Positions 1 to 7,821 of a stretch of 64,000 bases of DNA are shown here, piece after piece (positions within the stretch are counted from its first letter, which is position 1; each line of letters opens with the position of its first letter). Below the pieces are notes generated by a model. The model did no database searches, was not told the DNA's origin, and saw nothing but the letters and a program-made list of their open reading frames with translations. Position numbers and translations under genes: made by a program. The DNA is from JBBIRG01 sp964410965 (GTDB lineage: Bacteria; CLD3; SB21; JBBIRG01): assembly GCA_964410965.1 (NCBI GenBank), contig CAYPIY010000003.1, positions 434,001-498,000 of the forward strand, in the 5' to 3' direction.

Positions 1-265
1 TACAGGAACATAATAAGAAAAACAAGAATCCTATTGATATCTGTATTCTACTCTTTGTTTTCATAAAAAAACCTATGATGAAAAATTTAACATTATCATA
101 AAGGATTAATAATACTAATGAGACAAACTAACAAATATAGACACAAATTAAACTCGTAACTGAGAATTTAATTCAACCGATTTCTTTACCCTAAAAATCT
201 ACTTAATCTTTATTACAGAGCAAGATAAACTAGTTAAAATGCAAAAGTCAAGGAAAAAAGAATTT
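1..265. other. AT-rich intergenic stretch, no gene seen
   Basis: This stretch is AT-rich and has no open frame longer than about a dozen codons. It lies downstream of the DUF3999 gene, which ends here on the minus strand. No convincing hairpin with a T-run, tRNA or repeat was seen. Confidence 0.5.
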
Positions 266-1522
266 TTATCCCGCCCTCCCCGCGCCTTTAATCATCTTCC
301 ATGAAAAATACCCCAGCAGGACGATCACGAGTATCATTGTACCCCAGATCCACCAGGTGTTCAGGAACCACGGCTCGGTTTTGCGTTCGGTCGGCTGGAA
401 AACGGTCATTTCATGGCTCAGTTTCGCCGTGAATCGCTCCGCGGGTATCTTTTCCGCGAAATGCACGAGATCGTACTGCGGGGCGTTGTCGGACGGCTTT
501 CCGTACACCAGCGCGTAATCTTTATCAGGATTCAGTTCTGCGATCATGCGGTACAGCGCTGTGGTAACCGCCGTCGTTTTGAACGTAAGCGGCCGGTCGT
601 TCCGGTTCATCACTTCCAGTTTGAGCTTTTTCGTTTTGACCGGCGTAAAAGAGAATTCCGGCTTTTCCAGAGAGGAAATCACTCCGCTCGTCAGCAGCCC
701 CCAGTTCTCATGCTCGCCTTTCGGCGTCGCGATCACTTCCATCAGGTAATACAGACGAAACGAACGGTAAAAATCCCGGTCATGACTCACATCAAACGAT
801 ACTTTCGAAATCCGCGGTTTACCGGTAAGGAAAATCAAAATGTCCGTTTGTTTCTCTTTTTTGTTTTCTCTGACGGTTTGCTCCTTCACCGCGACTTCCC
901 CGTACCGGCCGGGATCGTCCTTCATATCATATACGACCGCGGACAGGAACCGCAGGCGCTTGGACTGCGGGCCCGCATTGACCGTGACGCGGAAAAAATC
1001 AAAATTCGCCGGATCAAAATGAAGGTCGGTATAGCTGTAATTCACGTAGGCATTGCTGATCCTCGTGATCCGCGCGTTCTCTTTCAGGGTCTGCCACTGC
1101 TTCTGGTCGAAACTTCCTTCCAGCTTCACCGTCCAGTCAAAATTCTCTTCAGCGAAATCAAGCCGGATGGTGTTGACGGTTTTCTTTCCCGTTTGCGAAA
1201 GCGTTACATAGAAAGCGTTCGCGTCGAAACTTTTATTCACCGGCGTAAAAGGAACCTCAACGGTTTCGGACCTTGATGCAAGCGGCTCCAGCAGGTACGG
1301 CGTCTCAACGGTATCCGAATTGGAAAGATCGTACAGCCGGATATCCCGAAGATCGAGTTCGGCCCTGGAAAGAACCGGCTCGTCAAGAAGAATAAAATAC
1401 CAGCCCTTCTGCGTCACGGAATCAACGGTTCGTTTGTGGGCGTAAGTCTGCATCTGGCTCCAGGCCATGGCCGGAATCAGAAACAGGAACGCGGTCAGCT
1501 TAAGCGTTTGTCTTGTTTTCAT
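266..1522 (-). CDS. DUF3999 family membrane-anchored periplasmic protein
   Basis: The protein is about 418 residues. It has an N-terminal signal peptide (a hydrophobic stretch ending near AMAWSQ), a long beta-rich periplasmic region, and one C-terminal transmembrane helix (around WWIWGTMILVIVLLGYF) followed by a short basic tail. The layout and the position directly after a DUF2339 gene match DUF3999 proteins. The family has no established biochemical role; the beta-rich part looks like a binding or sugar-recognition fold, which is inference. The start lies inside the end of the upstream gene. ATG at 1522 was chosen; an in-frame GTG two codons earlier (1528) is an alternative. The overlap implies translational coupling, so the two proteins probably act together in the envelope. 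Confidence 0.75.
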   Translation of the reverse strand: MKTRQTLKLTAFLFLIPAMAWSQMQTYAHKRTVDSVTQKGWYFILLDEPVLSRAELDLRDIRLYDLSNSDTVETPYLLEPLASRSETVEVPFTPVNKSFDANAFYVTLSQTGKKTVNTIRLDFAEENFDWTVKLEGSFDQKQWQTLKENARITRISNAYVNYSYTDLHFDPANFDFFRVTVNAGPQSKRLRFLSAVVYDMKDDPGRYGEVAVKEQTVRENKKEKQTDILIFLTGKPRISKVSFDVSHDRDFYRSFRLYYLMEVIATPKGEHENWGLLTSGVISSLEKPEFSFTPVKTKKLKLEVMNRNDRPLTFKTTAVTTALYRMIAELNPDKDYALVYGKPSDNAPQYDLVHFAEKIPAERFTAKLSHEMTVFQPTERKTEPWFLNTWWIWGTMILVIVLLGYFSWKMIKGAGRAG

Positions 1523-3872
1523 CGTCACCGAAAATAATGGTTTTGAATTTCTGGTAAAGGAAAGCGATGATCAGCAATAAAATACCGAGGCAAATGAACA
1601 CGATGATCTTGCCGCCGGTGGAAATGTCATACAGGTCAAAGAACACGACTTTCAGGAGCGTGATTCCGAACAGGACAATCGCGGAAATACGGAGGTATTT
1701 CACTTTCTTCAGGATGCCGTACGCGATCATGACCAGCGAATACAATCCCCACAACACGCTGTACCACACTTTCCTCGAGAACTCGTCGTAATAGGACATC
1801 GCGGCCTTGTCGTTTGCGAGGACCAGCCAGGTCGTAAGCTCTCCGCTTAAAACCACGAGAGCGGTGAAGTGGATGAAGATCAGGAAATATTTCTGCAGAA
1901 TTTTCGCAATATTTCCGATCAGGCGCCAGCTGAAATACAGAAGAACCGCCGTAAACGCGTAGCAGATGTAACGGATCAGGATATAGAACGGCCCCTGGTT
2001 GTAATACCCGGCATTCGGGCTTTCAATATAAAGGGACCGGAGTTCGCCCAGCACATACACAACGCCGAAGACAAACACGAGTGCCGTGATGAAGTTCAGC
2101 GCGAAGGAAGCGATTCGCAGGACACTATGATTCCATTTCCGTATGACGAGATACGAGAAAACAGAAAGGAAAAGGGCCGTGTAATTGAACAGCCAGAGAA
2201 AGCGGAACATCTCATAATCATAATCGTACCGGTTCATGGGGTATTCGCCGCCGGTTCTTACCAGGCTCATCTCAAACAGCTTGCTGAAATAATGGTAAAT
2301 CTCGTTGTAAAACGTAAAATAAGACATGATGATCAGGATGGAAATCAGAACATAGTTCGCAATCACCGGCAGCTTGGACTGCACGACCTGATCGTACAGA
2401 TAATTTTTCCGGTACGACAGGAAGAGCATTCCGGACAGCGACAGCAAGTACAAAACCGACGTCAGGAAGGTGATATTCAGCACAGGGGTCCAGTACAGGA
2501 ATTCATCATGATAATCGGGCATTTCGGACCAGTCGTGCCACAGACTGAACAGCGAAAGCAAGATGAGAATATACGACAGCTTTTCATAGAACGGCACTTT
2601 CTGGGTCCGCCCGATCCAAAACAGCAGAAACGCGCCGAGCGACCATACCAGCGTGACCCAGTTACCGTTAAGCTGTACGGGGACGGCAATCACAAGGAAT
2701 GTCAGCACGAGCCCGATCTGAAGGAAGAAAAACCGTTTGTCGGTCAGGCTGGTTTTATAGGTGTACAGACTGAACACCAAATGAACGAGAGCCATGCCCA
2801 CGGTCATCAGGCCGAGAAACGCCCCGCTGTGTATATCGTCGAACATCCTGTAACACATGCCGTAATAAATGAAGCCGTTGACCGTCAGCATGATCACGTC
2901 GTTCACTCCGAACTTGAATTTTTTGACCAGCTTGAACCCCACGATCATCAGGTAGAACTGGATGAAAAATACCGTGCTGAAACCGAGGGCGATGAAGAAA
3001 TGCTGATCGAATTTATACTTATCGATAAACCATCCGCCGAAGATGAGCCAGGACATGTACATCGCGAACTGGGTCAGGACTTTCCAGTTTTTCTTAAAAG
3101 CAAGAATGAGGATGCCGATATTCACGAGCGTCATGTACGACGCTAGGATCATGATCCGTCCCGAACGGTCGCTCAGAAGTCCGGGAACGGCGTACGCGCC
3201 CACCAGGCCGATGACGCCGATCACTTCCATATTGTACATCACCGCCGCGAAAACTGTGAATGCGGTCAGCATGACCATCACGGCGAACGCCATCTCACGG
3301 GAAATCAGGTGAAACGAATTGAACGCCGCGAAGACCGAGAAATAGAGTGTCGCCATACCTCCGCTGAGCAGAACGGCGCTGAACGCCTTGTACTTTTCTT
3401 TCAGCCTGAACGCTATTCCGGCCAGAACCGCGCCGGACAGCAACCCTAAAGCCACACGGCCGATGGGTCCGATCATGTCGTTGTCAATCGCGTATTTCAC
3501 GAAAAATCCAAGCCCGATGACCAGAATTATTATTCCGATGATAGTAATAAGTTTACCGCCGATAAACGCCTCGACGTTTTGCTTTTTAGGCGGCGCAGAG
3601 GTCTGGGGTGGAACCGGCTGGGCCGTCAGAACCTCCGGCTTCTTTTCCGGGACAACCGCTTCCGCTTCGGGCTTTGCTTCAACGAGGGTTTCCTTAACGG
3701 TTTCCTGAGGTTTTTCTTCCTCTTTCGAAACCGGTTTTGATTCCGGCTGAACCGCGGGTACGCCGGAAAGCTGTTCTTTGATTTTCTGCAGTTCGACCTG
3801 GATGCTGATCATCGTATTGGTCATAAACTGCAGACGTTTTTCAAGCTGCTCGAGCCGTTCATGATCGGTCAT
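1500..3872 (-). CDS. DUF2339 polytopic membrane protein
   Basis: This is a 790-residue integral membrane protein. The first ~60 residues form a coiled coil (LEQLEKRLQFMTN...), followed by a Pro/Glu/Lys-rich linker to about residue 105. After that come some twenty or more hydrophobic segments to the C-terminus. This coiled coil, linker and many-helix plan is typical of DUF2339 proteins, whose function is not established. The stop overlaps the start of the DUF3999 gene by about 23-29 bp, so the pair is an operon. The ATG follows an AGGA-like sequence at suitable spacing. Transport or envelope stress functions are possible but nothing in the sequence decides this. Confidence 0.8.
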   Translation of the reverse strand: MTDHERLEQLEKRLQFMTNTMISIQVELQKIKEQLSGVPAVQPESKPVSKEEEKPQETVKETLVEAKPEAEAVVPEKKPEVLTAQPVPPQTSAPPKKQNVEAFIGGKLITIIGIIILVIGLGFFVKYAIDNDMIGPIGRVALGLLSGAVLAGIAFRLKEKYKAFSAVLLSGGMATLYFSVFAAFNSFHLISREMAFAVMVMLTAFTVFAAVMYNMEVIGVIGLVGAYAVPGLLSDRSGRIMILASYMTLVNIGILILAFKKNWKVLTQFAMYMSWLIFGGWFIDKYKFDQHFFIALGFSTVFFIQFYLMIVGFKLVKKFKFGVNDVIMLTVNGFIYYGMCYRMFDDIHSGAFLGLMTVGMALVHLVFSLYTYKTSLTDKRFFFLQIGLVLTFLVIAVPVQLNGNWVTLVWSLGAFLLFWIGRTQKVPFYEKLSYILILLSLFSLWHDWSEMPDYHDEFLYWTPVLNITFLTSVLYLLSLSGMLFLSYRKNYLYDQVVQSKLPVIANYVLISILIIMSYFTFYNEIYHYFSKLFEMSLVRTGGEYPMNRYDYDYEMFRFLWLFNYTALFLSVFSYLVIRKWNHSVLRIASFALNFITALVFVFGVVYVLGELRSLYIESPNAGYYNQGPFYILIRYICYAFTAVLLYFSWRLIGNIAKILQKYFLIFIHFTALVVLSGELTTWLVLANDKAAMSYYDEFSRKVWYSVLWGLYSLVMIAYGILKKVKYLRISAIVLFGITLLKVVFFDLYDISTGGKIIVFICLGILLLIIAFLYQKFKTIIFGDDENKTNA

Positions 3873-4070
3873 AACTTGCTCATCCTGTTAATGAAAAAGT
3901 GTTTCCAGCCGTATGATGTGCGATGAAAAAGTACGATTTTAAGATTTGACCCGCAAGGAAAAATATTTGTAACAACTAAAACTGAGGGCAAGCAAAAATT
4001 CGGAATAAATTCGTTTGCGCTGAAATGGGAATTGTTGAAAGGCATCGCTATTCGGGGAATTGCCGTTTCT

Positions 4071-6947
4071 TCAATTTCCCGAAAGTTCCATTTTAAGGCT
4101 TTGACCCGTATATGACTGTGCGCATTCCATGACGTCTTCCGGTGTGCCCTCCGCGACGATATAGCCGCCCTCGTCGCCTCCTTCAGGGCCGAGATCGATA
4201 ACCCAGTCGGCGCATTTGATGACGTCAAGGTTGTGTTCAATGACGATGACCGTATTTCCCTTGTCCGTGAGATTGTTCAGAACGCTGAGAAGCATTTTGA
4301 TATCCTCAAAATGGAGACCGGTCGTAGGTTCATCAAGAATATACAAAGTATTGCCGGAGGAGGTTTTGGACAATTCCTCCGCGAGTTTGACGCGCTGGGC
4401 TTCCCCGCCGGATAATGTCGTCGCCTGCTGGCCGAGATGGATGTAATCGAGTCCTACATCGTGAAGCGTCTGAAGTTTGCGTTTAATTTTAGGGACGGCG
4501 TCAAAAAAGCCGAGCGCTTCCTCAACGGTCATCTCGAGAACATCGGAAATGGTTTTGTTACGGTAGGTGATGTCAAGCGTTTCCCGGTTATATCGTTTTC
4601 CGTTGCATGTTTCGCATTTTACGTATACGTCGGGGAGAAAATTCATTTCGATTTTCCGGAGTCCGGCGCCCTGGCATTCCTCGCACCGTCCGCCCTGTAC
4701 GTTGAAACTGAACCGCCCGGTTTTATAACCGCGAATCTTTGATTCCGGAAGTCCGCTGTATAAATCACGGATCAGGGTGAACAGGTTCGTATAGGTCGCC
4801 GGGTTGCTTCGCGGCGTACGACCGATGGGCGACTGGTCGATATCGATAATTTTGTCGATATGCTCCAGGCCGGTAATTTTTTTATACGGGAGCGGCTGAA
4901 GATTCGATTTGTAAAAATGCCTGGATAAAATGGGATACAGCGTCTCATTGATCAGCGAGCTTTTGCCCGAACCGCTGACGCCTGTGACGCCGATGAATTT
5001 TCCGAGTGGGATGCGGCAGGTGACCTGCTTGAGGTTATGTCCGGTCGCGCCGGTCAGAACGATTTCTTTGCCGTTCCCCGGACGTCTTTTTTCAGGTATT
5101 GTTATTTTTCCGGGATCTTTAAGATACGCAGCCGTCAGGGAACGGGAATTATTTTTGATATCATCAACAGTTCCGGTTACGACCACTTCGCCGCCCAAGC
5201 GACCCGCGCCCGGCCCGAGATCGACAATATGATCGGCTTGCAGCATGGTATCGCGGTCATGCTCCACGACGATAACGGTATTACCTAGATCGCGCAGCCG
5301 AATGAGCGATTCGATCAGTTTCTGGTTGTCCCTGTGATGAAGACCGATGCTGGGCTCATCGAGAACATAGACAATGCCGACAAGCTGAGAGCCCACCTGC
5401 GTCGCGAGGCGGATCCTCTGGGCTTCGCCGCCGGAAAGCGTCCGCGCGGTACGGTCGAGCGACAAATAATCCAGGCCGACTTTTAATAAAAAGCCGAGAC
5501 GTTCGCGGATCTCTTTCAGCACCGGCTCGCCGATGGGCTGCAGGCGATCAGAAAAACGCACCGAATCAAAAAACGACTGTGCTTTTCGGAGCGGCCATTG
5601 CGTGATCTCATGAACGGGAATGCCGTCGATTTTATATGACCGCGCCTGGGGATTAAGCCGCCCGCCTTCGCAGGACGGGCACGTTTTCTCGCTCATGAAT
5701 TCCTCTGTCCACGCGCGAATCTGTTCCGACGTTGTTTCCTGGTAATAATGACGGAGAATTCCCGTAACCCCAAGAAATTTTCCTTTATAATTTTTTTTCC
5801 GGTTGCCCGAATAATAATAGAAATCATGTTTTTCTGCGCCGGTTCCGTTCATCACGGCGTCATAGCATTTTTTTGACAGTTTTTTTATGGGAGTATCGCC
5901 GTCGTAACCGAACTTTTCAAGGATACCGAGAATCTGAAGATAATACCACGTCTGCGTTTTGGGATTGCTGTACGGAACAACCGCGCCCTGGCTATATGAA
6001 AGATCAGGATCGGGAATGATCAGTGATTCGTCGAACTCGCGAAGCACGCCCAGTCCGTCGCATTCCGGGCAGGCGCCGTAAGGGCTGTTGAACGAAAACA
6101 TCCGCGGGAACGGCTCGTCATAACTGATTCCGCAGGTTTGACAGGCGTAATGCCTGCTGAGACTGATGTCGGCAGGTTTATTTTTCGTATCGGTTACAAC
6201 GAGTGTGATTACTCCGTCGCCCATTTCCAGCGCCTGTTCCACGGAATCAATCAGCCGCTGATCCGCTTGTGCCCCGACAGTGAGACGGTCTACCACAACC
6301 TCGATGTTATGCATCTGGTACCGCGAAACCTGCGTAACATTCTCAAGTTCTTTTATTTCACCGTCGATGCGGACTCTCACGAATCCGCTTTTGCGGAGCT
6401 TTTCAAATAATTCCTTATAATGCCCTTTGCGGGCCCGGACAACCGGCGCGAGAATCTGGATTTTTGTCTGAGGTCCGAGCCTGATAATCGAATCCAGGAT
6501 CTGATCACGGGATTGCTTCTGAATCTCACGTCCGCATGAATAGCAAAACGGCGTCGCGGTTTTCGAATAAAGCAGGCGCAAAAAATCATATATTTCCGTT
6601 ACCGTACCGACGGTGGACCGGGGATTGTGGCTCGCGGATTTCTGCTCGATGGAAATGGTCGGGCTCAGTCCGTCAATGAAATCGACGTCGGGCTTTTCCA
6701 TCATATCAAGGAACTGCCGTGCGTAAGCGGAGAGTGACTCGATGTACCGGCGCTGGCCTTCGGCGTAGATCGTATCAAACGCGAGCGACGATTTTCCCGA
6801 GCCGGACAATCCCGTGATGACGGTGAGTGTATTGCGGGGAATGTCAATGTCGATATTCTTCAGATTATGCACCCGCGCGCCCCGGACGATAATTTTATCT
6901 GCCGCCGTCAGTTCATTTTGCGGATTATGATCATGCGGGTTAATCAT
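4071..6947 (-). CDS. uvrA: Excinuclease ABC subunit A
   Basis: UvrA is the damage-recognition ATPase of nucleotide excision repair. It works as a dimer with UvrB in the cytoplasm. The 958-residue length is normal. Two ABC modules are visible: Walker A motifs GLSGSGKSS near residue 47 and GVSGSGKSS near residue 657, and ABC signatures LSGGEAQRIRLA and LSGGEAQRVKLA each followed by a Walker B (VLDEPSIGL, ILDEPTTGL). Zinc-binding cysteine pairs occur in the first half (CQTCG...CPECDG) and as CEEC...CETC in the second. It is transcribed alone; no uvrB or uvrC lies nearby. No frameshift or missing motif was seen. Confidence 0.97.
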   Translation of the reverse strand: MINPHDHNPQNELTAADKIIVRGARVHNLKNIDIDIPRNTLTVITGLSGSGKSSLAFDTIYAEGQRRYIESLSAYARQFLDMMEKPDVDFIDGLSPTISIEQKSASHNPRSTVGTVTEIYDFLRLLYSKTATPFCYSCGREIQKQSRDQILDSIIRLGPQTKIQILAPVVRARKGHYKELFEKLRKSGFVRVRIDGEIKELENVTQVSRYQMHNIEVVVDRLTVGAQADQRLIDSVEQALEMGDGVITLVVTDTKNKPADISLSRHYACQTCGISYDEPFPRMFSFNSPYGACPECDGLGVLREFDESLIIPDPDLSYSQGAVVPYSNPKTQTWYYLQILGILEKFGYDGDTPIKKLSKKCYDAVMNGTGAEKHDFYYYSGNRKKNYKGKFLGVTGILRHYYQETTSEQIRAWTEEFMSEKTCPSCEGGRLNPQARSYKIDGIPVHEITQWPLRKAQSFFDSVRFSDRLQPIGEPVLKEIRERLGFLLKVGLDYLSLDRTARTLSGGEAQRIRLATQVGSQLVGIVYVLDEPSIGLHHRDNQKLIESLIRLRDLGNTVIVVEHDRDTMLQADHIVDLGPGAGRLGGEVVVTGTVDDIKNNSRSLTAAYLKDPGKITIPEKRRPGNGKEIVLTGATGHNLKQVTCRIPLGKFIGVTGVSGSGKSSLINETLYPILSRHFYKSNLQPLPYKKITGLEHIDKIIDIDQSPIGRTPRSNPATYTNLFTLIRDLYSGLPESKIRGYKTGRFSFNVQGGRCEECQGAGLRKIEMNFLPDVYVKCETCNGKRYNRETLDITYRNKTISDVLEMTVEEALGFFDAVPKIKRKLQTLHDVGLDYIHLGQQATTLSGGEAQRVKLAEELSKTSSGNTLYILDEPTTGLHFEDIKMLLSVLNNLTDKGNTVIVIEHNLDVIKCADWVIDLGPEGGDEGGYIVAEGTPEDVMECAQSYTGQSLKMELSGN

Positions 6948-7134
6948 TCGATGCCTTCATTTTACGGACGTGAAAATACATGCCGGCAAGGTCAATATCA
7001 AGAATGAAAATTATTTTCCTGTTCTGATAAACGCCGGTTTGCCTGTGCAATAAAGATAATATTATGGTATTTGCAGTCACTCGTATTGTAACAATAATTT
7101 TAAATCCACGATTCGAAAATCATTTGTTTTCTGC

Positions 7135-7163
7135 TTGACAAATCATCTTTAATTTACTATCAT
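7135..7163 (+). promoter_or_regulatory. Sigma70-type promoter, small acidic protein gene
   Basis: A perfect -35 box TTGACA (7135-7140) is followed after exactly 17 bp by TATCAT (7158-7163), one mismatch from consensus. Transcription would start near 7170, leaving a leader of about 65 nt before the ATG at 7235. Confidence 0.55.
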
Positions 7164-7234
7164 TGCGCTGATTTTGAAAAATACGGGTTATAACGGCTCA
7201 TAACCATCATAAAAAACAGGCAAGGTATATTACC

Positions 7235-7477
7235 ATGGCGCGATTATCAGCAACGGAATGGGTTGCAAGAGAAAACGGATGCACGGAACCGGAAGCCGAG
7301 GTCATGCTCGAGGAAGATCCGGATCTGGAATATGAATATTACCTGCGGTACTGCCTGCAGGAACTCAATATTTCACCCGATGAAATCATACGCGGTTTCG
7401 GCGGCGACGTTACCGAAGCCCAGGAACGGTTCATCGAGGATTTCAAGGGCGAAGATGAAATGGAACTGGAATCCTGA
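7235..7477 (+). CDS. Small acidic hypothetical protein (80 aa)
   Basis: This is an 80-residue, strongly acidic protein, predicted soluble and mostly helical, with runs such as EAEVMLEEDPDLEYEYYLR and a Glu/Asp-rich tail. It has no signal peptide, cysteine pair or known motif, and I do not recognise the family. It has its own promoter at 7135 and a strong terminator at 7514, so it appears to be a monocistronic gene. That independent signal pair, and codon use like its neighbours, makes it a real gene rather than a chance frame. Function unknown. Confidence 0.7.
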   Translation: MARLSATEWVARENGCTEPEAEVMLEEDPDLEYEYYLRYCLQELNISPDEIIRGFGGDVTEAQERFIEDFKGEDEMELES

Positions 7478-7513
7478 TTCCATGAAAACGGAAACACATG
7501 ATATCATCACCGG

Positions 7514-7544
7514 GTCAAACGGTTTATTTCCGTTTGACTTTTTT
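7514..7544 (+). terminator. Intrinsic terminator after the 80-aa gene
   Basis: There is a perfect 9-bp stem, GTCAAACGG (7514-7522) with CCGTTTGAC (7530-7538), a 7-nt loop, and a run of six T (7539-7544). It lies 36 bp after the stop codon. Confidence 0.85.
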
Positions 7545-7559
7545 ATTTGCAAATTTCTA

Positions 7560-7781
7560 TTGCCACTAAGACACGATGACACGAAGTAAGGAAAGAATAC
7601 TGTTTGAAAATCCGCCGCTATAGACGACTTAAACGGAAAAAAAATACAAATCATAAATGATGAATCCGGAAATGAGTTTTCAATCAGATGGGAATTATTA
7701 AAACAGAATATACATTACCAAAAAACACTGAATTTCTTTGTGTCTTGGCGCCCCTGTCCGCCGTGGTGGATTTGTGGCAAA
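7560..7781. repeat. Interspersed repeat copy A with inverted ends
   Basis: The left end reads TTGCCACTAAGACACGATGA. The right end, on the reverse strand, begins TTGCCACAAATCC and contains GCCAAGACACAAAG. Similar end sequences occur at 11310-11402 and, degenerate, at 35771-35862. The interior (about 7590-7730) has no long open frame. It fills most of the 344-bp gap before gcvP. It resembles the non-autonomous palindromic repeats (CCACAAAGACACAAAG type) scattered through many environmental genomes; mobility is inferred from the repeated inverted ends only. Confidence 0.55.
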
Positions 7782-7821
7782 TTATTAAAACATTCATTTA
7801 AAATAAATTACAGGAACACAT

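Noticed and set aside
413..1276. Plus-strand open frame of 287 codons
   Set aside because: Antisense to the DUF3999 gene, very Arg-rich, no family resemblance.
1869..3146. Long open frame on the plus strand (about 425 codons)
   Set aside because: It lies antisense within the DUF2339 gene, is full of His/Arg/Glu/Gln typical of antisense reading of a GC-rich codon pattern, and has no recognisable fold. It is a shadow.
3869..4240. Minus-strand frame of 123 codons overlapping the end of uvrA
   Set aside because: Off-frame reading of the uvrA C-terminus and downstream gap; no start signal.
7478..7821. Glycine riboswitch before gcvP
   Set aside because: No paired aptamer-like hairpins or conserved core were found; the gap is filled by a terminator and a repeat.
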